Counted from the first letter of the stretch, positions 24,640 through 34,561 are shown. The stretch is DNA of 64,000 bases from Streptomyces sp. Act143 (GCF_003143935.1 NZ_QFRX01000001.1:2415408-2479407), one strand, 5' to 3'. Notes: generated by a model not told the origin, from the sequence alone. Program-made: numbers and translations.

Positions 24640-26101
24640 GGTCGCGGGCCCACAGGGCCAGCGCGGCGTCGAGCGGCCCGTACGCGGTGTGCGGCGCGCC
24701 GTCCCCGAAGATCCGCACCGGGTGCGTGGCGTCCCACGCCTGCCACCCCGGGTTGCCGTGCTCCGCGAACCGCACCCACGCCCCGTGCATGGCGTCACTC
24801 AGCTCCTGCGGAGCGCCCTCGCCCGCCAGTTTGGCCGACTCGGGGCTCTCCCCGGTGTCGAAGACGAAGCCGAGCTCCAGCGCGTGGCAGGAGCCGAGGC
24901 CGGGGAGGTTCGAGGGCCAGGCGAACTCGTAGACGTACGCCCTGCCGGGGCGGGCGTCGGCCAGCCGGTGCAGCGGAAGGCGCAGCAGGTGGTCGGTGAC
25001 CATCTGGCCGACGATCTCGGCGGTCCCGGCACCGGGGTGCAGGGCGCGGTAGCCGCGCGGCACCTCGTGTCCGGTGTGGCAGCGTGCCATGGCACCGGCG
25101 AGGGCGACCGGGCCGAGCCGGTCGACGCGCTCCAGCAGGCCGCCGGGGACCAGCCAGAGCCGGTACTCGTCCCGGGTCCAGCCCGTCATCAGCTCGACGC
25201 CACGGGCCGCGTCCCCCTCGACGAGGGCGTCCAGGGGGTCGCGCGGGACGAGGTCGCCGTCGACGACGATCCCGAAGGCGGGGCCGCCGAGCACCGGGCT
25301 GCTGAGCTTGCCCACCTCGGCCTGGGTGCGCAGCAGCAGCTCGCGGTCGACCTCGGCGAAGGCGGCGGCGGTGGCCGGGATCTTCAGCCGGGCCGCCATC
25401 CGGCGCACCATCCGCCGCACCTTGTCCCGGTCGGCGGCCTCCGGCGGGCCGCTCTGCAGGATCGCCCGCCGGACCAGGCCCTGGGCCTGCGGCGCGGCGA
25501 GCAGGGCGCCGGTGCTGATCGCGCCGGCCGACTGACCCGCCAGGGTGACCCGGGCGGGGTCGCCGCCGAACGCCTCGACCGACCGCTGCACCCACTCCAG
25601 GGCGGCGAGCTGGTCGCGCAGGCCGGGGTTGGCGGGGGCGTCCGGGAACAGCCCGTAGCCCTCGACCCCCAGCCGGTAGTTCACGGAGACGAACACCACG
25701 CCGTCGCGGGCGAAGGCGTGCCCGTCGTAGACCGGCACGGCCGAGGAACCCCTGGTCAGAGCGCCGCCGTGCAGCCAGACCAGAACCGGGAGCCGGGCCC
25801 CGCGGCCCGGCTCCGGTGTCCACACGTTGAGATTGAGGCAGTCGTCCCCGGGCACCGCCGGGTCGGACAGGTACTGCGCGAAGGCCTCGGAGTACGGCGG
25901 TTTCGGCGCCGTCGGCCCGAATGCGGCGGCGTCCCGCACCCCGTCCCAGGGCTCGGGCGGCAGGGGCGGCCGGAACCGGCGCGGCCCGAACGGCGGGGCC
26001 GCGTAGGGGATGCCCCGGAACACCGCCACACCCCGCTCGTACCGGCCGCGGACGGCCCCGTAGGGCGTCCTGACCACGGGGTTCGCCTGGTCTGCCGTCA
26101 T
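24521..26101 (-). CDS. Type-B carboxylesterase
   Basis: 526 residues. Family landmarks are [20 protein letters not shown] near the start, [11 protein letters not shown], the oxyanion-hole HGG at 111-113, the nucleophile elbow GQSAG with S191, and a [12 protein letters not shown] segment containing the catalytic histidine. There is no signal peptide. It may remove acyl groups from imported pectic oligomers or aromatic esters; the context alone suggests this. The last 40 or so residues (Pro/Ser/Arg-rich) extend past the normal family end and overlap the convergent GH127 gene by 119 bases. A long inverted repeat lies upstream of the start. Confidence 0.85.
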   Translation of the reverse strand: MTADQANPVVRTPYGAVRGRYERGVAVFRGIPYAAPPFGPRRFRPPLPPEPWDGVRDAAAFGPTAPKPPYSEAFAQYLSDPAVPGDDCLNLNVWTPEPGRGARLPVLVWLHGGALTRGSSAVPVYDGHAFARDGVVFVSVNYRLGVEGYGLFPDAPANPGLRDQLAALEWVQRSVEAFGGDPARVTLAGQSAGAISTGALLAAPQAQGLVRRAILQSGPPEAADRDKVRRMVRRMAARLKIPATAAAFAEVDRELLLRTQAEVGKLSSPVLGGPAFGIVVDGDLVPRDPLDALVEGDAARGVELMTGWTRDEYRLWLVPGGLLERVDRLGPVALAGAMARCHTGHEVPRGYRALHPGAGTAEIVGQMVTDHLLRLPLHRLADARPGRAYVYEFAWPSNLPGLGSCHALELGFVFDTGESPESAKLAGEGAPQELSDAMHGAWVRFAEHGNPGWQAWDATHPVRIFGDGAPHTAYGPLDAALALWARDLTPEESTPASPPAAGSPTRGTELRSVVRRLRLPGSVRRP

Positions 26102-26127
26102 GCGCCCACCAGCCCTTCGCCGCGCTC

Positions 26128-26178
26128 GTGCACCGGTAATACCAGAGCATCACAGTCCCTGCTCGTATTCCGGTGCAC
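26128..26178 (-). promoter_or_regulatory. Long inverted repeat upstream of carboxylesterase
   Basis: GTGCACCGGTAATAC (26128-26142) and GTATTCCGGTGCAC (26165-26178) pair over 14 positions with one bulged base and a 22-base spacer. The repeat lies 27-77 bases upstream of the carboxylesterase start and 16 bases after the stop of the preceding gene at 26194. It could be an operator, a terminator, or both. Confidence 0.5.
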
Positions 26179-26193
26179 GGGCACTTGCCAGGG

Positions 26194-27438
26194 CTATTTG
26201 GCGTACATGAGGGTGCCGAAGCCGAGCTGGTCGAAGCCTCCGCTGGTGGTGCCGTAGTCACCGCCGCCGCCCTCGGGCGCGACGAGGTCGTAGTACATCT
26301 GCGAGATGTACTTGTCGTCGAGGTGGAGACGGCGGTTGTAGTGGAAGTGGAGCATGGCCCAGACCGGGCGGATCTGGCCGCGGCTGCCGGAGCCGATCAC
26401 GGTCTGCGACTGCTGGGCGCAGTTCTGGCCACTGCCCCAGGTGTAGGTGGTGTAGGGGACGTCGTTGCCCAGGTTGTACTTGGCCACGTACTGGGCGGCC
26501 TTCATGAAGCGGCGGTTGTCGTACGAGTAGAGGTCCTCGCCCTGGTTCCAGGCCATCTCGCAGATCGCGCCCATCTGGCCCATGCCCATGACGGTGTGCC
26601 CCTGGTCGCGGCCGGACTCCTGCCACTGGCCGAGCGCGTAGCCGTCGGAGTCGGTGTACAGGTACGGCACCGCGTGGGTGAGGGAGCCGTTTCCGGCGCC
26701 GGACTTGAAGTAGGTGACGGCCTGGTCGTACTTGGCGGCGTCCTCGTTGAGGATGCCGATGGCCAGGACGGAGGCCATGTTGCACAGGTCCCAGTTGGCC
26801 CAGTAGTTGGTGATGCAGGCGTCGTTGTGGCCGGTGAGGAACTGGTTGTTGAGCGGGTAGAAGACTTCGGCCAACATCTCCTGGGCCGCGGCGAGATCGA
26901 ATCCGCCGTAGCCGCGCATGAGTTCGCAGGCGTTGGCGAACTGCCAGCCGTAGATGCCGGCGGCGAGGAAGCGGTCCGCGTTGCCGGTGACCGTGGTGAG
27001 CGTGCGTGACCAGGCGTTGAGGATGTCCGCCGCGCAGACGGCGTTGGCCTCGGTGCCGCCGACCAGCCAGCGCAGGGCGTTCTGGTAGGCGGCGGCGATG
27101 TCGTTGTAGAGCAGTCCGTAGTTCTCGCCGGTGCCGCCGCGGATGACGGTGGCGGTGGCCCGGTTCGTCCAGGTGGACTGGGAGTGGGAGTTGGCGGTCA
27201 GGCGGTTCCAGCCGGACAGCCAGGGGTCGGTGCCCGCGGCGACCCTGACCTTGGCGCGGTTGATGTCCCCGGCGTTGTGCAGCATGCCGGGGTGGGTCCA
27301 GGTCGACGGGGCGGCGTCCGCGGTGCCGGCCGTGCCCGCGACGGCGAGTCCTGCGGCGAGACCGCCGGCGGCCCTGAGCAGGCCGCGGCGGCTCAACTCG
27401 CTTTCTTCGGAGTGCTGGTGGGGGGAGGTGCGGCTCAT
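26194..27438 (-). CDS. Alginate-lyase-superfamily protein, Tat-secreted (substrate unknown)
   Basis: 414 residues. A twin-arginine signal (SRRGLLRAAGGLAAGLAVAG) ends at about residue 42. The mature protein is an all-helical toroid resembling the Pfam alginate_lyase family: WTHPGMLHNAGDINRAKVRV, NYWANWDLCNMASVLAIGIL, WQESGRDQGHTVMGMGQMG and AQYVAKYNLGNDVP. The NWDL and ESGRDQGH blocks are shared with the larger protein encoded just upstream. Its position in a pectic operon argues for action on a uronic-acid polymer other than alginate, by inference. It is the last gene of the operon starting at 35916. Confidence 0.75.
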   Translation of the reverse strand: MSRTSPHQHSEESELSRRGLLRAAGGLAAGLAVAGTAGTADAAPSTWTHPGMLHNAGDINRAKVRVAAGTDPWLSGWNRLTANSHSQSTWTNRATATVIRGGTGENYGLLYNDIAAAYQNALRWLVGGTEANAVCAADILNAWSRTLTTVTGNADRFLAAGIYGWQFANACELMRGYGGFDLAAAQEMLAEVFYPLNNQFLTGHNDACITNYWANWDLCNMASVLAIGILNEDAAKYDQAVTYFKSGAGNGSLTHAVPYLYTDSDGYALGQWQESGRDQGHTVMGMGQMGAICEMAWNQGEDLYSYDNRRFMKAAQYVAKYNLGNDVPYTTYTWGSGQNCAQQSQTVIGSGSRGQIRPVWAMLHFHYNRRLHLDDKYISQMYYDLVAPEGGGGDYGTTSGGFDQLGFGTLMYAK

Positions 27439-27468
27439 GACAGCGGGTCTCCAATCCGTGGGGGGGAT

Positions 27469-30400
27469 CTAGGGAGAGGTGACGATCACCTCTTCGAACT
27501 GCGTGGTGCAGCGGACCAGCGGGCTGCGGGAGCAGACCACGAGGCCCACGTGGAAGGAGGCGTCACCGAAGCCGGGGATCTCGCCGGTGCCGAGGTCGGT
27601 CCAGGTGGCGCCGTCATCGGTGGACACCGCTGCGGTGAAGGCGGTCCCGGTGCGCCTCAGCCGCAGCAGCAGGGGCAGTCGGACGGTGGTGGTGCCGGTG
27701 AATGCGGAGGCTCCGGCGACGGTCCTGCGCAGCATGAGCTGTGCGGTGGTGCCGCCGGTGACGATCGCTCCGGCGGCCTGGTCGAACGGGGACAGCGACT
27801 TGGCCATCAGCAGTCCGACCCGGTCGGCGGTGGCGCCGGTACGGGAGCCGAGCCGCGCGGTGATCTCGCAGTCGCCGGTGACGGGCCGCCGTACGAACTG
27901 GCCGGTCATGCCCTGGTTGTTGACGGTGAGGTCGGTGCCCGCACCGCGGACCGTGAACGTCCCGTCGGTGCAGGAGGTGCTGCCGGGTGTCACGACCGCC
28001 GCCACCCCGAGGGTGCCGAAGGCGCGGTCGTCGAGGACCGGGTCGCCCAGGTCGCCGTATGTCCAGGGGGCGGGCGGGGGTGTGCCGACGGTGAGGGCGA
28101 GGGTGCCGGTGCCGTCGCCGGCGGCGTTGCCGGCGGTGGTGGCGACGGTGAACTCCCCGGTCTCCGTGGGGGTTCCGTGGATCAGCCCGGTGCGCCGGTC
28201 GAGGCGCAGGCCGTCCGGGAGTCCGTCGGCGGTGAAGCGCACGGGCTCGTGCGAGCCGCGCAGGAGGTGGCGGAAGGCATCCCCCTTGTTGGCGAATGCG
28301 GTGGCGGGCGAGGCGAGTTGGGGGACGGACGGGGTGGGCATCACGGCGCCGGCTGCCTGCGACAGGGGACCGCGGCCCGCGCTGTTCGTCTTCGCGACGA
28401 CATAGTGGTACGTCGTGCCGGGGGTGCCGGTGGCGTCCGCGTACCGGATGCGGGTGCCGAAGCCGACCGGGCCGACGCAGGTCGCGATGGTCTCGAACGG
28501 GCCGTCGGCCGCGGTGCCGCGCAGCACCTTGTAGCGGGCGGAGAGGTCCGGGTCGGTCCAGGTCAGCCGGACGGCGTCGGCGCCGGTGACGGCCCTCAGG
28601 TCAGGGGCGGCGCGGGTCGGGCGGGGCACCGACCACAGGGCGCCGGCCGTCCGCGAGGTCACGCTCACGTTGTCGAAGGCACCGGCGCCGGTCCCGGCGT
28701 ACTCCGCCGCGACGCCGAGACAGGAGGTGAGGGCGAGGCCCGCGTACGCGGTGCGCCCCAACTCGACCTCGGTGGCGCCGACTTCGGTCCAGCGGATGCC
28801 GTCCGGAGAGATCGCCCCGGTGCACAGCCGGCCCTTGCGGGTCACGCGCACCCAGTAGGGCGCCCGCAGCCGGTAGCCGTCGCCCGCGCCCTCGACGTAC
28901 GGCGCCTCCAGGGGAGTCGCCGACTCCGGGAGGCTGCCCAGGCTGGAGATCGGGAAGGACGCGTTGACGGTGAGGGCATCCTGCTGGGAGGGCGGCACGG
29001 GGGTGCTGCCGGTCGCGGAGACCGCCGCCCCCGCCTCCGGCCGTACGCTCCACACGCCGCTCCAGGTGTGCAGCGGCAACCCCTGGATCAGCATCGAGGC
29101 GTGCGCGGCGTCCGGGTCGAGGGAGGCGCGCAGGGTCACGCCGATCTGGGAGTACTGGGAGCTGAGCGGGAACACGATCCGCGCGCTGATCGTGCCGTCC
29201 CCCGGCAGCGGTAGGTGGACGAGCCGGTGGCTGTCGGCCGTGCCGGACGCCTCCAGGACGAACCGCTCGCCGTCGAACGCGGCGGAGCCGGGGACCCTCA
29301 CCTCGCCGACGTCCTGCGTGGACCACGGGTCGGGCAGTGCGGCGGAGGCCGCGGCGACACCCGAACCCTGGCTGTCGCCAAGGGAGTTGGCGGCGGTGAC
29401 GGTGTAGTGGTGGGTGCGCCCGCCGCGCGCGCCGGTGTCGGTGTACGTCGTGCCGTCGACGCCTGCCGCGATCTCCTCGTACGGCCCCTCGGGGCGGGTC
29501 GCCCGGCGGACGGTGTACGTCGTCGCCCATGCGGAGGGCAGCCAGGACACCACGACGCTCTTGCCGTCGCCGACCGCGGTGACGCCCGCCGGTGCCGTCG
29601 GCACGGCCGGCGACGGGGCCCGGGCGCCGGCGTAGGCGAAGGTGCCGAAGCCGGGCAGGTCGTCGTTGCTCCCCTCGACGACGCGGGCGCCGCCGGTGCC
29701 GCGGAAGACGGCCGCCTCGGTGTACGGGGTGTCGAGGCCGCGCACGCCGGCGTAGTGGGCGTGGTACATCTCGTAGATCGGCGGCAGGGTGCCGCGGACC
29801 TTCTCGGAGACGGCCGTCTTGATGTACTTGCCGGTGCGGTCGAGATCGGGGGTGAAGGGGACGTCGCCGCCGAGGTTGTACTTCGCCGCGTACTCGGCGT
29901 TGGCGAGGATGCGGTGGTCGTCGTAACCCCACAGGTCGACGCCCTGGTTCCAGGCGACCTGTGCGGCGTCGCCCATCAGGCCGACGGCGAGCTGCTCGTG
30001 GCCCTGGTCGCGGCCGGACTCCTGCCCCTGGCCCGCGTCGGTGACCACGCGGTTGCGGACGCTGCCGTTGCCCGCGCCGGCCGCGACGAACCGCAGCGCG
30101 TCCTCGAAGAGCGCGGGCTCCTCGCAGAACACCCCGATGGCCAGCACGGACTGAATGGCCGTCAGGTCCCAGTTGCCATTGGCGTAGAGCATGTAGCCGG
30201 AGATCGCCGGATACCAGACGTCGAGGAAGGACGCCTCGCAGCGTGCGATGCCCGCCGCGCTCCAGCCGTCGTAGCCGGTGTGGCGCAGCAGTTCGGCCGC
30301 GTTGACGAACTTGAAGGCCTGGAGTCCCGCGCCGAGCGGACCGTCGGCGCCGGTGATCATGGTCAGCGAGGCCGACCAGGCGTCGAGGATGTCGCGGGCC

Positions 30401-30810
30401 TTGTCCGCGTTCGCCCGGTTGCCGGTGACCGCCCACATCAGGGCGTTCTGGTAGGCGGCGGCCGAGTCGGCGACCGCCTGGTTCATGAAGTTGGTCGGGC
30501 CGCGGCCCCAGGAGGTGATCTGGCCGGTGTTCTGGATCGTGTACGTCGGCTTCGAGCGGGCGTGGGCGGCGAACGCCAGGTAACCGTCGTGGATCGGCGG
30601 TTCCTGGGCGGCGACCGCGGCCTTCATCCGGGCGAGGTCGGCGGCGCTGTGCAGCAGTCCGGGGTGGGTGAAGGCACGGGACGACAGGTCGGCGTCCTGG
30701 GCCCGGGCCGCCGCGGCGGAGACGGACAGCAGTCCACCGCCGGCCGCGGCCGCGAGGCCCGCCGCGCCGAGGAAGTTCCGTCGGCTGAGAGGAAGCACGG
30801 GTGACTCCAT
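27469..30810 (-). CDS. Large multidomain alginate-lyase-superfamily protein, Tat-secreted
   Basis: 1113 residues. A twin-arginine signal (SRRNFLGAAGLAAAAGGGLL) is followed by an alginate_lyase-like toroid (about 45-395) with FTHPGLLHSAADLARMK, NGNWDLTAIQSVLAIGVF and QESGRDQGHEQLAVGLMGDA. Next come an FN3 domain (about 405-495), a concanavalin-like DUF1349-type beta domain (about 500-720), a second FN3 (about 735-830), a putative Ig domain (about 835-910) and a second concanavalin-like domain to the end. The architecture is that of an extracellular polysaccharide-degrading enzyme with several binding modules. The substrate is unproven; rhamnogalacturonan or another pectic uronide is inferred from its operon. 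Confidence 0.78.
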   Translation of the reverse strand: MESPVLPLSRRNFLGAAGLAAAAGGGLLSVSAAAARAQDADLSSRAFTHPGLLHSAADLARMKAAVAAQEPPIHDGYLAFAAHARSKPTYTIQNTGQITSWGRGPTNFMNQAVADSAAAYQNALMWAVTGNRANADKARDILDAWSASLTMITGADGPLGAGLQAFKFVNAAELLRHTGYDGWSAAGIARCEASFLDVWYPAISGYMLYANGNWDLTAIQSVLAIGVFCEEPALFEDALRFVAAGAGNGSVRNRVVTDAGQGQESGRDQGHEQLAVGLMGDAAQVAWNQGVDLWGYDDHRILANAEYAAKYNLGGDVPFTPDLDRTGKYIKTAVSEKVRGTLPPIYEMYHAHYAGVRGLDTPYTEAAVFRGTGGARVVEGSNDDLPGFGTFAYAGARAPSPAVPTAPAGVTAVGDGKSVVVSWLPSAWATTYTVRRATRPEGPYEEIAAGVDGTTYTDTGARGGRTHHYTVTAANSLGDSQGSGVAAASAALPDPWSTQDVGEVRVPGSAAFDGERFVLEASGTADSHRLVHLPLPGDGTISARIVFPLSSQYSQIGVTLRASLDPDAAHASMLIQGLPLHTWSGVWSVRPEAGAAVSATGSTPVPPSQQDALTVNASFPISSLGSLPESATPLEAPYVEGAGDGYRLRAPYWVRVTRKGRLCTGAISPDGIRWTEVGATEVELGRTAYAGLALTSCLGVAAEYAGTGAGAFDNVSVTSRTAGALWSVPRPTRAAPDLRAVTGADAVRLTWTDPDLSARYKVLRGTAADGPFETIATCVGPVGFGTRIRYADATGTPGTTYHYVVAKTNSAGRGPLSQAAGAVMPTPSVPQLASPATAFANKGDAFRHLLRGSHEPVRFTADGLPDGLRLDRRTGLIHGTPTETGEFTVATTAGNAAGDGTGTLALTVGTPPPAPWTYGDLGDPVLDDRAFGTLGVAAVVTPGSTSCTDGTFTVRGAGTDLTVNNQGMTGQFVRRPVTGDCEITARLGSRTGATADRVGLLMAKSLSPFDQAAGAIVTGGTTAQLMLRRTVAGASAFTGTTTVRLPLLLRLRRTGTAFTAAVSTDDGATWTDLGTGEIPGFGDASFHVGLVVCSRSPLVRCTTQFEEVIVTSP

Positions 30811-30837
30811 GGGGGTACGGGTTCTACGGGTGCGGGG

Positions 30838-32625
30838 TCACGCGTGCTCGACGGTGAACGTGACGGTCTGCGTGGCGGTGCCGACGCTGTTGGTGGCCGA
30901 GACGGTGGCGGTGAAGCTGCCGACGCGGTCGCGGACTCGACCGGAGACGAGGCCGGTGGCGGTGTCGATGTCCAGGCCCTTCGGCAGGCCCTCGGCCGCG
31001 AACGAGGTGGGCAGCGCGCTGGCCGTGATCAGGTAGTGGAAGACCTGGTTCTTGGTGGCCGTGGCCTGCTCCGGGCTGGTGATCGTCGGCTTGTCGGTGG
31101 CGGTGGCCTCGGTGGAGTTCAGGAACCGGGTGTTCAGCACGTGCTCGTTGGCGTACGCCGGCATCATGTCCTCGAACCGGTACCAGCCCGGCTTCTTCAT
31201 GCCGTTGGCGATGGCCTTGCCGTTGATGACCAGGTTCTGGAAGGTGACGTTCTTGATGGCGTGGTCCGCGTCGTAGCCCACCATGACCGACGGGTTGGCG
31301 TGGGTGCCGTTGTAGGACAGATTCCTGATGAACACGCCGTCGATGCCGCGGCCGATCGAGGTGTTGTACTTCGTGTTGTACATGACCCGCATGTTGATCA
31401 GCTGGCCCCAGCGGAAGTCCTCCACCCGGATGTCCTGGAAGCGGGCGTTCTTCAGCAGGTTGCTGTCGCCGGGGTTGAGCGCGATGCAGCCCTGGTAGTC
31501 CATCTGCGGTTCACGGTGGTCGAGGATGTCGATGTTGCTGAAGACGAGGTTCTCGATCGTCTCCGGGTGGTCGGTGTTGCCGTGTGTGCCGACGTTGACC
31601 GGGTGCGCGACGTCCGCCCAGAGGGTGGAGTCGCGGACGGTGATGTTGCGGACGTCGCCGTAGTAGTCCCAGCGGTGGGTGTAGATCGCGATGCAGTCGT
31701 CGGAGTTGCGCATCCACACGCCCTCGATGAGGACGTCCTCGCTGGAGAAGATGTCGATGCCGTCGCCCCACTGGCCGGCGCTGTAGGAGTGCAGGTTGCG
31801 GATGGTGACCTGCATGGACTGGCCGACGGTGACCGAGTAGCCGCTGCTGGGGTTGAGGACGAGGATGCCGTCGATCTCGATGTTCTTCGAGTACTGGAGG
31901 AGCACACCGCTGGGCGAGTTGTAGAGCACGCCGCGGCCGATGAGCCGGGAGTTCTCGACGTTGACGAACTCCACCCGGGAGGTGAGCACGGCGCCGCCGG
32001 CCAGGTAGACCGTCTTGCCGCTGGGCACCTTCAGCACGTTGTCGGTGGTGGTGTGCAGACCGGGGCCGAAGTAGAGGACGTCCGGGTCGTCGGGGTCGGG
32101 GGCGTTCTCCTCCAGCGGGTTGGCGTGCAGCTGGAGGTTGTCGAAGATCTCGCCGTTGATCTCGATGGAGAGGTTGCGCGGTTCGGTGAGGGTGAAGGTG
32201 ACCGTGTCGCCGGACACCGTGTACTTGATGTCGTACGACAGCGGGCGGACCTTCGCGGAGGCGATGGTGCCCTTGGCGGAGGTGACGGCGACCTCGACCG
32301 TGCCCCGGAAGTCGAAGGTGGCTACGGAGGAGTTGTAGACCGGGCCGCTGCCCGTGTCCGCGTTGATCCACTTCGCGCGGGCGCGGTAGACGGGGATCGT
32401 CTGCCAGTCGCCGCCCGCCGTACGGGCCTTGACCGTGAAGCTCGCCTGGGTGGGGACCCCGCTCGGGATGGGGTACGTCACCAGCTTGTCGGCGGCGGCC
32501 GGCGTCGTGTCGTCCGCTCTCGCCGTGCCGGCCGTGCCGCCTATGAGGGAGTACGCGGCGGCGGTGGCGCCGGCCGCCTGGAGGACGGTGCGCCGGGACA
32601 GACCGGTGCTCTGGATTTCGTTCAT
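30838..32625 (-). CDS. GH28-like beta-helix glycosidase (polygalacturonase/rhamnogalacturonase type)
   Basis: 595 residues. The signal is twin-arginine (SRRTVLQAAGATAAAYSLIG). An Ig-like N-terminal domain (50-150) precedes a right-handed beta-helix with GDGIDIF (D288, D291), NSDDCIAIY (D309, D310) and a GTHGN turn (H348), corresponding to the acid and histidine motifs of GH28. A putative Ig domain (about 510-595) closes the protein. It would hydrolyse galacturonate-containing backbones outside the cell. The beta-helix call is secure; the exact GH family is likely but less so. It lies 44 bases downstream of the permease gene in the same operon. Confidence 0.72.
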   Translation of the reverse strand: MNEIQSTGLSRRTVLQAAGATAAAYSLIGGTAGTARADDTTPAAADKLVTYPIPSGVPTQASFTVKARTAGGDWQTIPVYRARAKWINADTGSGPVYNSSVATFDFRGTVEVAVTSAKGTIASAKVRPLSYDIKYTVSGDTVTFTLTEPRNLSIEINGEIFDNLQLHANPLEENAPDPDDPDVLYFGPGLHTTTDNVLKVPSGKTVYLAGGAVLTSRVEFVNVENSRLIGRGVLYNSPSGVLLQYSKNIEIDGILVLNPSSGYSVTVGQSMQVTIRNLHSYSAGQWGDGIDIFSSEDVLIEGVWMRNSDDCIAIYTHRWDYYGDVRNITVRDSTLWADVAHPVNVGTHGNTDHPETIENLVFSNIDILDHREPQMDYQGCIALNPGDSNLLKNARFQDIRVEDFRWGQLINMRVMYNTKYNTSIGRGIDGVFIRNLSYNGTHANPSVMVGYDADHAIKNVTFQNLVINGKAIANGMKKPGWYRFEDMMPAYANEHVLNTRFLNSTEATATDKPTITSPEQATATKNQVFHYLITASALPTSFAAEGLPKGLDIDTATGLVSGRVRDRVGSFTATVSATNSVGTATQTVTFTVEHA

Positions 32626-32669
32626 GAGGAAGGTCCTTACGTACAAGGGGAGATGAGAGATGCGGAAGG

Positions 32670-33560
32670 TCACTTGAGGCCGCTGGTGGACATTCCGGCG
32701 ACGAAGCCGCGCTGGGCGACGAGGAAGATCAGCAGGATCGGCACGACGTACATCACGGAGGCCGCGGCCTGGAGCTGCGGGACGGGCGTACCGCCCTCGT
32801 TGACATAGGCGGTCATGACCGCGACGGCGAGCGTGGTGCGGTCGGTCGACAGCAACAGCTGCGGGGCGATGTAGTCGCCCCAGGTCCAGGTGAAGGCGAT
32901 GATGAAGCTCGCGGACAGCACGGGCCACGACTGCGGCAGGAAGATCCGCCAGAAGACCGAGGTGTAGCCGCAGCCGTCGACGATCGCCGCCTCCTCCAGT
33001 TCGCGCGGCATGCCGGCGAAGAACTGCCGGAAGAGGAAGACCAGGTAGGGCGCGGCCGACAGGCCCCACAGCACCCACGGCCAGTAGGTGTTCACCATGC
33101 CGAGCTTGGCGAAGATCAGGTAGGTGGGCAGCAGGGTGACCATCTGCGGCAGCATCATCGAGCCGAGCAGCACCCCGAACAGCACCTTCTTGCCGGGCGC
33201 CTCGAGACGGGCGAAGCCGAAGCCGACCCAGGCCGAGCTGAGCGTGACGAGGGTCGCGTAGATCAGCGCGATGGCCATGGAGTTGCGGGCGTAGCCGAGG
33301 AAGTCGATCTCGTTGAAGGCGTCGGCGAAGTTGTGCCACTGGAAGGCGTCGGGCAGCCAGTGCACGGGCGAGGCGGCCAACTCCCCCTGTGTCTTGAGTC
33401 CGGAGAGGACCAGCCAGCCGAAGGGGCCGAGGAAGAGCCCGGTGACGGAGACGAGGACCGTGTAGAGCGCGAGCCGCCTGGCGCGCACCCGGACCCGGAC
33501 GGGCGGCGGCGCGGACTGGGCCGGCACGGAGGACGTGGTCGGCAGGATGGTGGCGGTCAC
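32670..33560 (-). CDS. Carbohydrate ABC transporter permease, MalG-like
   Basis: 296 residues with six predicted membrane segments. The EAA loop that docks the ATPase is ELEEAAIVDGCGYTSVFWRI, the standard CUT1 signature. It ends with FVAGMSTSGLK, typical of MalG-type subunits. GTG 33560 overlaps the stop of the MalF-like gene as GTGA. With its partner it forms the inner-membrane channel for an oligosaccharide. No ATPase gene is present nearby; in Streptomyces a shared multiple-sugar ATPase (MsiK) normally serves such importers. Confidence 0.9.
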   Translation of the reverse strand: MTATILPTTSSVPAQSAPPPVRVRVRARRLALYTVLVSVTGLFLGPFGWLVLSGLKTQGELAASPVHWLPDAFQWHNFADAFNEIDFLGYARNSMAIALIYATLVTLSSAWVGFGFARLEAPGKKVLFGVLLGSMMLPQMVTLLPTYLIFAKLGMVNTYWPWVLWGLSAAPYLVFLFRQFFAGMPRELEEAAIVDGCGYTSVFWRIFLPQSWPVLSASFIIAFTWTWGDYIAPQLLLSTDRTTLAVAVMTAYVNEGGTPVPQLQAAASVMYVVPILLIFLVAQRGFVAGMSTSGLK

Positions 33561-34561
33561 TTCTTCTTCGCCTCCGGGTCGACGTTGTAGAACACGGCGC
33601 CGGACGTGAACTTGAAGATGAGTCCGGTCACGACGAGGATCAGGACGAAGAGCACCCACAGCAGTGCGGAGGCGTAGCCGTACCGGCCGAGCGCAAAGTA
33701 CTGCGCGAACACGTGCATCATGTACAGGTAGTTGGACTGCGGGACCGTGGTGATACCGCTCGTGTCGCCGAGCGGCGCCAGCAGCAGCGGCATGATGGTC
33801 TGCACCGAGGCGATCATCCCGGTCACGGTCTGGAAGAGCAGGACCGGCGACAGCAGCGGAACGGTGATGCTGCGGAAGGTGCGCCAGGCGCTCGCCCCGT
33901 CGATGCGGGCGGCCTCGTGGAGCTCCCTGGGTACGTCCTGGAGCCCGGCCAGCGAGATGATCATGACGTTTCCGGCGGCCCAGAGGACTGTCATCAGCAG
34001 CACGTACCGGGCGTAGGGGTCGGCGAGCCAGGGCACGGCGTCGACGCCGAAGAAGGTCAGCACGCCGTTGGAGGCACCGGAGTTCTGGTCGAAGAGCAGC
34101 TTGAAGGCGAGGCCCGCGCCGACCGGCGGCACCACGGCGGGCAGATAGAGCAGGGTGCGGAACACACCGCGCGCCTTGAGCGGCCGGTTGACCAGGACCG
34201 CGAGACCGAGGCCCGCCATGATCGACAGCGGTACCGAGGTCACCGCGAACAGACCGGCACGGCCCAGGGAGTCCCAGGTGACCGGATCGTTCAACAACTC
34301 GCGGTAGTTGCCGAGTCCGACGTACTTCCAGTCGGGCGAGATGCCGTCGAACGTGGTGAAGCTCAACCACAGCGCGTAACCCATCGGCGCCACGGTCAGC
34401 AGCAGGAAACCGGTGATCCACGGCGAGGTGAACAGGTAGAAGGCGCGATGGCGACGGGCGGTCATGGAGGTCCGTGGGCGGCCCGCGGCCCGTGCGCGCC
34501 CGGCGGTCGCGGGGGCGCCGGACCGGCCCGCGACGGAGGAGATCTGATCGGCAGCCGTCAT
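33557..34561 (-). CDS. Carbohydrate ABC transporter permease, MalF-like
   Basis: 334 residues with six membrane segments after a basic cytosolic N-terminus (about 35 residues). The EAA loop is ELHEAARIDGASAWRTFRSI. Start ATG 34561 overlaps the stop of the binding-protein gene (ATGA) and the stop overlaps the next permease start (GTGA), giving continuous translational coupling of the three importer genes. The likely cargo is a pectic or rhamnogalacturonan oligosaccharide, judged from the downstream enzymes. Confidence 0.9.
   Translation of the reverse strand: MTAADQISSVAGRSGAPATAGRARAAGRPRTSMTARRHRAFYLFTSPWITGFLLLTVAPMGYALWLSFTTFDGISPDWKYVGLGNYRELLNDPVTWDSLGRAGLFAVTSVPLSIMAGLGLAVLVNRPLKARGVFRTLLYLPAVVPPVGAGLAFKLLFDQNSGASNGVLTFFGVDAVPWLADPYARYVLLMTVLWAAGNVMIISLAGLQDVPRELHEAARIDGASAWRTFRSITVPLLSPVLLFQTVTGMIASVQTIMPLLLAPLGDTSGITTVPQSNYLYMMHVFAQYFALGRYGYASALLWVLFVLILVVTGLIFKFTSGAVFYNVDPEAKKK

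Noticed and set aside
27184..29214. 676-codon open frame on the plus strand within the large lyase gene
   Set aside because: A composition-driven antisense frame; the minus strand holds clear FN3, Ig and lyase domains.
26194..30810. Calling the two lyase-like genes true alginate lyases
   Set aside because: Superfamily resemblance does not fix the substrate, and all neighbours are pectic; left as substrate unknown.
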